5,154 nt of DNA from Prevotellaceae bacterium UBA1720 (GTDB lineage Bacteria; Bacteroidota; Bacteroidia; Bacteroidales; Bacteroidaceae). The notes under the pieces are model-generated. The model ran no database searches. It saw only the letters and a list, made by a program, of their open reading frames with translations, and was not told the origin of the DNA. Location of the stretch: contig DCIS01000041.1 of NCBI GenBank assembly GCA_002317475.1, positions 1 to 5,154 of the forward strand. Reading direction: 5' to 3'. Positions 1 to 5,154 of this stretch are shown here, piece by piece. The number at the start of each line of letters is the position of its first letter. Positions within the stretch are counted from its first letter, which is position 1. The translations under genes and the position numbers were made by a program.

Positions 1-493
1 ATTTGTAAGTCACATTCTCCACGTGATTGCCAATGAACATGGGGACATAGTCACCGGTGGAATACCAAGCAGGTTTGCCAGGCATCTTGTCGTAGATGTG
101 GCGGCCATTGATCTTGAGTCCTTCGAAGGTGATGTTACGTACCTTGCGCTCCTCGTTATAGCCGTTCTCGACCGTGTCGCGCAGTTCGGGATTAGGTCCT
201 GCAGCAGCACCATGAATGCCTATGAAGATGGGGTGAGCCACATCTGCCCACAGCGTGGAGTTGCGCATGCGGATATTACGTGCCGAACCCGAGAAACCTT
301 TGCGTGTGGCGTATGCTGTGGTGCAGTCGTCGCTGTTGCGGCAGAACACTCGGTCGTAGAGCACATTGCTGGAGGCAAAGACATTCAGTCCGTCACCCCA
401 ACTGGGATGCGAGATGCTGCGCACATCGTGCAGCGTCACACCATTCGAACCACCAATGGGACAGGTGTTGAGGATGAGTCCGTCAATGAGCAT
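1..493 (-). CDS. Right-handed beta-helix glycoside hydrolase, internal fragment (5'-truncated, runs off the left edge)
   Basis: An open minus-strand frame (last full codon 2-4) runs from the left edge up to about 490 and reads as a pectin-lyase-fold carbohydrate enzyme. Recognisable stretches, in order, are LIDGLILNTCPIGGSNGV, HPSWGDGLNVF, NSDDCTTAYATR, STLWADVAHPIFIGIHG and VRNITFEGLKINGRHIYD. The WGDGLNVF and NSDD pieces resemble the aspartate-bearing turns of GH28- or GH49-like beta-helix hydrolases, so a role in cleaving a plant or algal polysaccharide is likely; substrate and exact family cannot be named. The fragment has no signal peptide and none of the N-terminal helix coils. Its frame begins inside the neighbouring lyase gene, which is read in a different frame. 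An ATG at 491-493 could in principle start it (164 codons to the edge), but a true family member would start far upstream. It is best treated as the remaining 3' part of a broken gene. The fold is fairly sure, the family is not. Confidence 0.66.
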   Translation of the reverse strand, partial: MLIDGLILNTCPIGGSNGVTLHDVRSISHPSWGDGLNVFASSNVLYDRVFCRNSDDCTTAYATRKGFSGSARNIRMRNSTLWADVAHPIFIGIHGAAAGPNPELRDTVENGYNEERKVRNITFEGLKINGRHIYDKMPGKPAWYSTGDYVPMFIGNHVENVTYK

Positions 494-1064
494 GAGCCTG
501 ATCACGACCCGTCTCCTGACATTGTCCCGTCTCGCTGATATAGCGAGGCAACGCACCATTGTCGTTTGCCTCCATGAAATAATCGACGGATGCCTTGTAC
601 ATCGTCTCGTCATCCATGACAATGGCAGCAGCCATGCGGAAACGGTTGACGATGGCTCCCCAGTTGCCGTTGGCATAGGGCGAGTCGGCTTCGAACTTAT
701 CCATCGTTGGCACCATAGCACGACGTAGCATAGCCTCCCATGCTGGTGTCTTGTGCGCCTTCTCCATCATCATGGCACGGCACAGCCAGTAGCCCTGAAT
801 CAGACAGAGCGGTGCATCGTGTCCGTCCAGGCGTTGCAGTTTGTCGGCGTAGGCATTGATGATGCTCACTGCCTCATCATGCTTGCCTTCCTTGGCAAGG
901 TTCCAAGCGGCCTGCATATCGCGCTCACTGCCACCCTTGCTGCCACGGAATTGTCCATCACGTGCCACAACCTCGTAGGGCCCCGCCATCTTGTATGTGT
1001 CCTGTGCCCATGCGATACAATGCAGCATGAGGGCGGTTGTAAGTGTCAGAAATAGTCTTTTCAT
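483..1064 (-). CDS. Alginate-lyase-type protein (PF05426-like), secreted, C-terminally truncated
   Basis: The frame encodes 193 aa starting with a clear signal peptide (MKRLFLTLTTALMLHCIAWA, cleavage near residues 20-21). The mature part is helical, as expected of an alpha/alpha-toroid polysaccharide lyase. It carries NGNWG at residues 132-136 and GQCQETGRDQAH at 180-191, which line up with YWSNWG and QMNESGRDVGH of the large neighbour. Family members act on uronic-acid polymers such as alginate or glucuronan in the periplasm or outside the cell; the substrate here is unknown. The protein ends two residues after the GRDQAH motif, whereas the homologous domain next door continues about 130 residues further. 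Downstream DNA belongs to a beta-helix gene in another frame, so this is a 3'-truncated gene and the product is probably inactive. It starts 36 bases after the large lyase stop on the same strand, which suggests one operon. The start is fixed by the signal peptide. Family assignment good, activity doubtful. Confidence 0.8.
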   Translation of the reverse strand: MKRLFLTLTTALMLHCIAWAQDTYKMAGPYEVVARDGQFRGSKGGSERDMQAAWNLAKEGKHDEAVSIINAYADKLQRLDGHDAPLCLIQGYWLCRAMMMEKAHKTPAWEAMLRRAMVPTMDKFEADSPYANGNWGAIVNRFRMAAAIVMDDETMYKASVDYFMEANDNGALPRYISETGQCQETGRDQAHAH

Positions 1065-1100
1065 ATTTTTTCGATGGATCGATTATTCGAGGGTTTTAAT

Positions 1101-4061
1101 TTAAATTCTGATTTTCTTTCCGTTGACAATGTAAATGTTCCCTGCCACCATGTTGCTGACACGACGACCCATGAGGTCATAGATGCGATCAGTAGAAGAG
1201 GATGCTGCCTCAACCGTCTTTATAGGTGTAGGTTCGAGAGGTGTGACCTTAATGTTGAATGTCACATAGTTGCGCTTGCCTGCCTGGTTGATGAAGCAAG
1301 CTGTGATCTGACGGTCACGCACCACGTTTTGCAAGGTCACGCTTTGAGTCTTATTGCCATTCTCCCACTCGTACTCGCCAAATGAACCCAATGCCTTGAT
1401 GGATAGTGTGACAGACTGACCGTAGTTCACACTGCATTCGGTCTTGGCAACACCGTTGATGCTTGCTTCTACCGTCGTAGGCTGTCCGTCACCCAGCACG
1501 GCAATGGCATACGACTGCTCGCTCTCCACGCCATAGGCATTGGTATAATGTACGCGATAGAGGTGTGAATCATTGGCTGTGATGGTCAGTTCGCGCGTTA
1601 TCTCGCCTGTATCCCAAAGCCAAAGACCAGTGTCCTCGGTTCCCTCGGGCAGTGTGGGTGAGAGGGTGATGAGCGTACCACGTGCCACACCACGGTTCTG
1701 AAGTGCAGTGGTCTGATAGGTGTTGGTCAGCATACCCAATTCATTGTGCTCGATGGTCTTGCCACCAACCACCATCCTTGGCTTCAGTTCTACAGGAGCC
1801 TTGACGGGGTCAGCTATACTGTCACGCGTATTCATCAGTACCGAGTAACCCATGTGGTCATAGCCACCACTGGTGCTTCCCAGTCCGCCAGCGTCAATAC
1901 CCATCTTGTCATACGCTTGCTCTGAGAAAGGCATCTTGACACCCTTCACACCCTCATAGTGACCAATCACCGTACCCCAATAGGGACGCATCTGTGCCCC
2001 GAGGGCAGGTCCGGTCATTATCCAACTGCGGCTATCGCTGTAGTAATAACCGCTGGAACCGTAATGATAATTAGTCCAGGGAAGACCCTCTACGCTCTGA
2101 GTCTGAGCGGCGACGTATTCAATGCCTGCTGCCAAACGATGATCCATATATGAGAAAAGGTCGTCGCCCTGATTCCATCCTTGATGAGCAATGTCAACAG
2201 CTAAGCCGAGTGCCATGGCCGAGTGACCGACATCACGTCCGCTCTCGTTCATCTGTCCCACCTTGCCGTATGCACCCGTTTCCTGATCCCACTCGCTGGT
2301 GGTGACAATGAGGTTGCCCCAGAACTCCGTCAGTCCGTCGTTGAGGATAAGGTCAGTGGGACGTGGTTCCTTGAACGTGCCTACCTGGTCGTACTTAATG
2401 AACGACATGCCTTGATTGTAGATGTTGACATCGTCGCACAGCACACCGATACTGATGACGCACATCGCGTTGCACAGTCCCCAATTGCTCCAGTAGTGTC
2501 CTGGTGCCTGCCACCATTTGTCAGCATTCTCCCAGGTACCATTTCTACCACGTAGAAAACCAATGGCCGAGGGATACCAGACATCGAGCATCCAACGCTG
2601 GAACTTTTCGAAGTCGGATGCTTTCCATCCCGTATAGTCACGTACCAATTCGGCAGCCTGTGCAAACTGATATCCATAGATTCCTGAGGCTAAGGCGTAA
2701 TTACTGTCACCGCCGATAGCCTTGGTAGTCTTTGCCCATGACATCAGCACGTCCACGGCATGCTTGGCACAAGTCTTATTACCCTCAATCTGCCAGCGCA
2801 GGGCATTCTGATAGGCAATCGTCGCTCCGCGTGCAGCATTCATATAGTTCTCACCGCTGCCACCACCTCTCACAATGGTTTCAACGGGATAGGTAGCAGT
2901 CGTGCTCTGTGCATATTCGGCACTCTTCAGTACATTATATGCCTGTACAACCTTGGCATTTTTGTCCTTCAACTGCTGTTTGATACGGTCAAAGTCAGCC
3001 TTGGTATGCAAGCCTCCAGGATGGCGGAAACCACGCTCCGGATCGTAACTTTCACCCATACGTTCGATGGAGAAGACGAACCCAGCCGTGGCTGTCAGCG
3101 TTGTCTTGGCCGTGGATAGCAATTTCACCTGTTCATCGATGACGGTCTGTGAAGCCTTGTTCTCATCCACTAGGTATCGCGAATAGGTTACCACATCGGC
3201 ATAGTCAGCCAAGGCAGCCTCGGGGTACTTGCCACTCTGCGTGGCTGTCGAGAGGTACTTCTCAGCATTCTCCACGGCAGTCTTCAATTTGGTAAAATCA
3301 CCCTTCGTACCATAGCGGTACTGATATTCGAGACTGTCCGTAAGAGCGGCTTTCTGCTTGACCACTGTTGACGTTAATGCCTTATTGTAGACACAGAAGT
3401 CATACACCTTGGCACCGGAAAGATAGTTATCGCCCGAGAAAGGAGGACGTCCCACCCAGCAGTATTCAGGGGCATTGGTGAAGGAGGATTTGAGGATGGG
3501 CATGGTAGAGGACGAACCCACCAACGTGCCGTCAACGTACAGTTTGCCAGTCTTGCTCGACTGCGTGTAGCACACGTGCATCCATTTTCCTTTCTGTGAT
3601 GCTGAACTCACCTGTATGCCAACCTCACTGCCGTAACCCCCGGTGGCAGTAGCCACACGCTGTGCATTTACACGATAGGCATGGTAGATACCAGCGGTCT
3701 TGGTACATGCTGTATTGTCGCTGAAGCTCCACAGGAAGTTTCCTGCACCGGTGATCGTACTCGTCTCTGGCACAAAGTAGTAGCAACTCACGCTGAAGTT
3801 ACCCAAGGCAGCCACCTTCTCGCCAGCACTCGCTGTCAGGTCGAGATAACCACTGCTCGTACCTAAGTTAAGTACGTTGTACGCACCCATCTGCTCTACC
3901 TTAGCCGAACCTTTCAGCGAGGCAGTAATGCCAGAAAGGTCATCCACTACACTCTTGCCGCTGGTGTTTGTGAAGTCAAACTTCATCACGACATTTTCCT
4001 CTGCCTGCATATTGAATGCAGTTGCTAAAAGCAGAAAGAATAGGTAAACCGTTTTATTCAT
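1101..4061 (-). CDS. Large secreted LamG / alginate-lyase-family / Ig-like multidomain protein
   Basis: This encodes 986 aa from the ATG at 4061-4059, the residue that begins the signal peptide MNKTVYLFFLLLATAFNMQA. The frame stays open upstream to 4280, but that extension would bury the signal peptide. Domains: LamG-like beta-sandwich about 22-235 (ends SGAKVYDFCVYNKAL), charged helical linker about 236-325, alginate-lyase-type alpha/alpha domain about 332-745, two Ig-like modules about 757-942, and a short tail 957-986 (IYDLMGRRV...IYIVNGKK) like those on Prevotella/Bacteroides secreted proteins, possibly a type IX secretion or surface signal. Lyase motifs are LHTKADFDRIK (351-361), GHYWSNWG (521-528) and QMNESGRDVGH (603-613), the last being the family's conserved GRDxxH. 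Likely role: beta-elimination of a uronate-containing polysaccharide, with the LamG domain possibly binding glycan. It is the first and only intact enzyme of a minus-strand gene run. Candidate regulator sites lie upstream. Substrate unknown. Confidence 0.88.
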   Translation of the reverse strand: MNKTVYLFFLLLATAFNMQAEENVVMKFDFTNTSGKSVVDDLSGITASLKGSAKVEQMGAYNVLNLGTSSGYLDLTASAGEKVAALGNFSVSCYYFVPETSTITGAGNFLWSFSDNTACTKTAGIYHAYRVNAQRVATATGGYGSEVGIQVSSASQKGKWMHVCYTQSSKTGKLYVDGTLVGSSSTMPILKSSFTNAPEYCWVGRPPFSGDNYLSGAKVYDFCVYNKALTSTVVKQKAALTDSLEYQYRYGTKGDFTKLKTAVENAEKYLSTATQSGKYPEAALADYADVVTYSRYLVDENKASQTVIDEQVKLLSTAKTTLTATAGFVFSIERMGESYDPERGFRHPGGLHTKADFDRIKQQLKDKNAKVVQAYNVLKSAEYAQSTTATYPVETIVRGGGSGENYMNAARGATIAYQNALRWQIEGNKTCAKHAVDVLMSWAKTTKAIGGDSNYALASGIYGYQFAQAAELVRDYTGWKASDFEKFQRWMLDVWYPSAIGFLRGRNGTWENADKWWQAPGHYWSNWGLCNAMCVISIGVLCDDVNIYNQGMSFIKYDQVGTFKEPRPTDLILNDGLTEFWGNLIVTTSEWDQETGAYGKVGQMNESGRDVGHSAMALGLAVDIAHQGWNQGDDLFSYMDHRLAAGIEYVAAQTQSVEGLPWTNYHYGSSGYYYSDSRSWIMTGPALGAQMRPYWGTVIGHYEGVKGVKMPFSEQAYDKMGIDAGGLGSTSGGYDHMGYSVLMNTRDSIADPVKAPVELKPRMVVGGKTIEHNELGMLTNTYQTTALQNRGVARGTLITLSPTLPEGTEDTGLWLWDTGEITRELTITANDSHLYRVHYTNAYGVESEQSYAIAVLGDGQPTTVEASINGVAKTECSVNYGQSVTLSIKALGSFGEYEWENGNKTQSVTLQNVVRDRQITACFINQAGKRNYVTFNIKVTPLEPTPIKTVEAASSSTDRIYDLMGRRVSNMVAGNIYIVNGKKIRI

Positions 4062-4088
4062 GATCGTTAGGGGTTTTGATTTCCGTTT

Positions 4089-4132
4089 GCAAATATCATA
4101 CATATTTACGATATCATACTCGTAATATTTGC
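4089..4132. repeat. Nested inverted and direct repeats upstream of the large lyase
   Basis: The arms GCAAATAT (4089-4096) and ATATTTGC (4125-4132) are a perfect 8-base inverted repeat. Inside lie a second perfect inverted repeat, TTACGA (4106-4111) with TCGTAA (4120-4125), separated by 8 bases, and a direct repeat ATATCATAC at 4093-4101 and 4111-4119 (18-base period). The block overlaps the possible -7 box, so protein binding here could control transcription. The repeats are seen directly; the role as an operator is inference, and AT-rich DNA gives some of this by chance. Confidence 0.45.
4090..4097 (-). promoter_or_regulatory. Possible -7 box of the large lyase promoter
   Basis: Read on the minus strand this is GATATTTG, a 7 of 8 match to the Bacteroidetes -7 consensus TAnnTTTG. 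It lies about 30 bases before the lyase ATG, which gives a short leader. I find no TTTG at the expected 19-21 bases further upstream, so the call is weak. Such a promoter would fit one that needs an activator, and repeats that could serve as binding sites lie just upstream. Confidence 0.3.
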
Positions 4133-4164
4133 TAAAATTGCATAAAAGGATGTATAAAAGTCGA

Positions 4165-4198
4165 TTTGGACGATTTTTTCTATGGTTTTTGGACGATT
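4165..4198. promoter_or_regulatory. Tandem 11-base direct repeat, candidate activator site
   Basis: TTTGGACGATT occurs exactly twice, at 4165-4175 and 4188-4198, with a 23-base period, close to two helical turns, so both copies face the same side of the DNA. The pair lies 104-137 bases upstream of the large lyase start, where an AraC-type or HTCS response regulator would be expected to bind. The exact repetition is visible; the function is inferred. A remnant of an HTCS sensor gene lies just to the right, which fits. Confidence 0.5.
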
Positions 4199-4233
4199 GT
4201 ATCATGTTTTTATAGAAAAACAGTATATTTGCA

Positions 4234-4362
4234 GACATAATTAGTATTGCCCCACTTGAGATGGATTTCTCCGCACTCAACTACAACAGCCCAGAGCACA
4301 CTCTGTACCGCTACCAAATGTGATGACTCACTGATGAATGGATAGTAAGTGACTTTTCATAA
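4234..4362 (+). pseudogene. Remnant of an HTCS sensor Y_Y_Y domain, with two in-frame TGA codons
   Basis: The plus-strand frame containing ATG 4261 reads ISIAPLEMDFSALNY then SPEHTLYRYQM, two stop codons (TGA at 4321-4323 and 4324-4326), and LTDEWIVSDFS before TAA at 4360-4362. This matches the core of the Y_Y_Y domain (PF07495) that follows the beta-propeller repeats in hybrid two-component sensors of Bacteroidetes, where the usual form is FSALxY...YRYxLEGxxxEW. Spacing across the stops is exactly that of intact proteins, with both stops where the conserved 'EG' should be. Everything else is missing: propeller, transmembrane segment, histidine kinase, receiver and AraC domains. In the family these proteins sense oligosaccharides in the periplasm and activate the adjacent utilization locus, so the piece may come from the former regulator of this cluster. 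Homology before about 4237 and after 4359 is not visible. It cannot encode a functional protein. Confidence 0.72.
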
Positions 4363-4505
4363 TGTTTGCACTCCCTTTGGCGCAACCATTATAAAAATAA
4401 TTTTGATCACTTCCTTATTGCTGAACTTATGGTACCAGGGAAAGACCGACCAAACGCGACATCATTTCACTTTGCGACACGAAAAAGCAAAAATTTTCGA
4501 GTTTT
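4363..4505. other. Intergenic stretch with nothing recognised
   Basis: Between the HTCS remnant and the SUI1 promoter I find no convincing gene, RNA, repeat or terminator hairpin. A plus-strand open frame enters here (4366-4638), but its translation resembles no family I know and it runs through the promoter. The DNA is AT-rich towards its right end (AAAAATTTT near 4490-4498), as is usual just upstream of a Bacteroidetes promoter. Confidence 0.5.
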
Positions 4506-4537
4506 TTTGATGGTCATGGGAAATCTGAGTATTTTTG
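4506..4537 (+). promoter_or_regulatory. Bacteroidetes-type promoter (-33 TTTG / -7 TATTTTTG)
   Basis: TTTG at 4506-4509 is followed after 20 bases by TATTTTTG at 4530-4537. Both boxes match the consensus of the Bacteroidetes primary sigma factor (TTTG, 19-21 bases, TAnnTTTG) perfectly and the spacing is ideal. Transcription would begin around 4543-4546 and reach the SUI1 gene at 4658 through a leader of about 110 bases that contains the GH16 tail remnant. Confidence 0.7.
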
Positions 4538-4567
4538 TAAATGTAACATGCGAGCATAGAAAGCAAA

Positions 4568-4618
4568 CTTCCGGCAACCATGGAAATAGACTATGTCCGC
4601 GTCTATCAAAAGAAATGA
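4568..4618 (+). pseudogene. C-terminal remnant of a GH16-type glycosidase
   Basis: This frame reads LPATMEIDYVRVYQKK followed by TGA at 4616-4618. A final beta strand of the form 'P-x-T-M-x-(V/I)-D-Y-V-R-V-Y-Q' just before the stop is the typical end of GH16 beta-glucanase/laminarinase-type enzymes in Bacteroidetes. The frame is blocked by TAA about 12 bases before the piece, so only some 16 to 20 codons remain and the rest of the enzyme (beta-jelly-roll core with its ExDxxE catalytic site) is absent. It lies between the SUI1 promoter and the SUI1 start, inside the predicted leader. The remnant is most easily read as a scar from deletion or recombination of a glycan-utilization locus. The similarity is short but distinctive; it could still be a leader peptide that resembles it by chance. 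Confidence 0.6.
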
Positions 4619-4657
4619 AGTCAACTATTTTGCGATGAATAAACTGATATAAGACAC

Positions 4658-5056
4658 ATGGCAGACTGGAAAAGTGCTCTTGCTGCTCTTGGGACATCAG
4701 AGGAGCAGATTGAAAAGAACGAAGACGTAGATCGTCGTAAACGAGTGGGAGTTGTTTATTCTACGAACCCTGACTTTGCGTATACTGAGGAGGCAGAGGA
4801 AGCAGTTGCCACCCTACCCTCAAATCAACAAAAACTTCGTCTCAGTATGGAACGTGCTGGACGTGGTGGCAAGACCGTCACACTTGTCAAAGGTTTCATT
4901 GGAACTGATGATGACATCAACAGCCTTTGCAAGCTGTTGAAGCAGAAATGTGGTGTGGGAGGTTCTGTAAAAGATGGAGAGATCATCATCCAAGGCGACC
5001 ATCGTCAGCGACTCATTGAAATACTCAAACAAAATGGTTATACTCAAACAAAATAA
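4658..5056 (+). CDS. SUI1/eIF1-like translation initiation factor (YciH family)
   Basis: A complete 132-aa protein with the SUI1 domain in its second half. Residues 68-80 read GRGGKTVTLVKGF, the signature basic loop and first strand. They are followed by a helix (INSLCKLLKQKCGVGG, 87-102) and by DGEIIIQGDHRQRLIEIL (106-123), the second half of the fold. The first 55 residues are a poorly conserved, acidic extension; an N-terminal extension is common in Bacteroidetes homologues, whereas E. coli YciH is shorter (about 108 aa). The family resembles eukaryotic eIF1 and binds the small ribosomal subunit; in bacteria its role in start-site fidelity or stress is only partly understood. The start ATG at 4658 has no Shine-Dalgarno, as usual in this phylum, and the reading from MADWKSAL is family-like. 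It is expressed from the promoter at 4506-4537 and probably shares a transcript with the next gene. Confidence 0.95.
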   Translation: MADWKSALAALGTSEEQIEKNEDVDRRKRVGVVYSTNPDFAYTEEAEEAVATLPSNQQKLRLSMERAGRGGKTVTLVKGFIGTDDDINSLCKLLKQKCGVGGSVKDGEIIIQGDHRQRLIEILKQNGYTQTK

Positions 5057-5062
5057 GAAATT

Positions 5063-5154
5063 ATGGCAAAATCACTTTTGATTAAAGATACAACAGTCTC
5101 TGAGCGAGCACAGATTGTTCGTGAGGCACTTGGAGCAGACAGCGACTGCGAGGG
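5063..5154 (+). CDS. Small conserved protein of unknown function, N-terminal part (cut by the window edge)
   Basis: The ATG at 5063 lies six bases after the SUI1 stop, on the same strand, and the frame is open to the end of the window. It gives 30 codons beginning MAKSLLIKDTTVSERAQIV and continuing with an amphipathic helix ending EALGADSDCE. The start resembles small Bacteroidetes proteins of the type 'MxKSLxIKDTTxEER.xIVxxAL' that I recall only as uncharacterised, so I assign no function. The tight spacing suggests an operon with the SUI1 gene. The next residues, and whether a metal-binding or helical domain follows, lie outside the window. Confidence 0.6.
   Translation, partial: MAKSLLIKDTTVSERAQIVREALGADSDCE

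Noticed and set aside
23..538. Plus-strand 171-codon open frame opposite the beta-helix fragment
   Set aside because: The minus strand encodes strongly family-like motifs over the same bases; this frame is its antisense shadow. Other plus-strand frames opposite the lyases (for example 753-1055, 1074-1385, 2223-2555, 2760-3119) were dropped for the same reason.
1065..1100. Promoter or terminator in the gap between the two lyase genes
   Set aside because: Only 36 AT-rich bases, with no good hairpin or box pair; more likely a plain spacer inside an operon.
4224..4231. TATATTTG on the plus strand as a promoter -7 box for the HTCS remnant
   Set aside because: It matches the consensus, but no TTTG lies 19-21 bases upstream (nearest is 32 bases away) and there is no intact gene for it to serve.
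4062..4280. Upstream in-frame extension of the large lyase (73 extra codons to an ATG ending at 4280)
   Set aside because: It would place the clear signal peptide MNKTVYLFFLLL internally, its sequence is Lys/Asn/Ile-rich noise, and it covers the repeats and the likely promoter.
4321..4326. TGA readthrough or a recoded genetic code in the HTCS piece
   Set aside because: The frame reaches TAA at 4360-4362 soon after and lacks the rest of the protein at both ends, so recoding would not restore a gene.
4366..4638. Plus-strand 90-codon open frame between the HTCS remnant and SUI1
   Set aside because: It resembles no family, runs straight through the consensus promoter, and reads the GH16 remnant in the wrong frame.
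4467..4697. Minus-strand 76-codon open frame across the SUI1 promoter and start
   Set aside because: It is antisense to the promoter and the first SUI1 codons and has no recognisable features.
1..5154. tRNA, rRNA, CRISPR array, insertion sequence or integrase
   Set aside because: No cloverleaf-like element, regularly spaced repeats, transposase motifs or terminal inverted repeats could be found by eye on either strand.

Overview
The window looks like a chromosomal piece of a Bacteroidales bacterium, most likely Prevotella or a close relative. The grounds are secreted polysaccharide-degrading enzymes with the short C-terminal tail typical of that group, a scrap of a hybrid two-component sensor (HTCS), a promoter of the Bacteroidetes type (TTTG, 20 bases, TAnnTTTG), and no purine-rich Shine-Dalgarno at the gene starts. 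This is inferred from sequence features only.

Left part (1-4061, all minus strand, read right to left): a run of carbohydrate-active genes. First comes a large secreted lyase-like protein (4061 to 1101, 986 aa: signal peptide, LamG-like domain, helical linker, alginate-lyase-type domain, Ig-like modules, short C-terminal tail). After a 36-base gap comes a second, smaller alginate-lyase-type protein (1064 to 483). It stops abruptly inside its conserved GRDxxH motif. The sequence then continues, in another frame, as the middle of a right-handed beta-helix glycoside hydrolase (about 490 to 1 and beyond the edge). The last two look like two broken genes fused at about 486-490.

Middle part (4062-4657): the upstream region of the big lyase holds an 11-base direct repeat with 23-base spacing and a nested set of short inverted and direct repeats, both candidate regulator sites. 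Next is a plus-strand remnant of an HTCS sensor Y_Y_Y domain, carrying two consecutive TGA codons where the family has its conserved 'EG'. About 140 bases follow in which I recognise nothing. Then comes a very good promoter, and just downstream of it the last 16 codons of a GH16-type glycosidase.

Right part (4658-5154, plus strand): a complete SUI1/eIF1-like (YciH family) translation factor gene and, six bases later, the start of a small unidentified gene cut by the window edge.

Taken together, the window reads as the eroded end of a polysaccharide utilization locus next to ordinary housekeeping genes. One lyase is intact, and fragments of four other PUL-type genes (lyase, beta-helix hydrolase, HTCS, GH16) are left as scars. 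An assembly chimera is a real alternative for the lyase/beta-helix junction.
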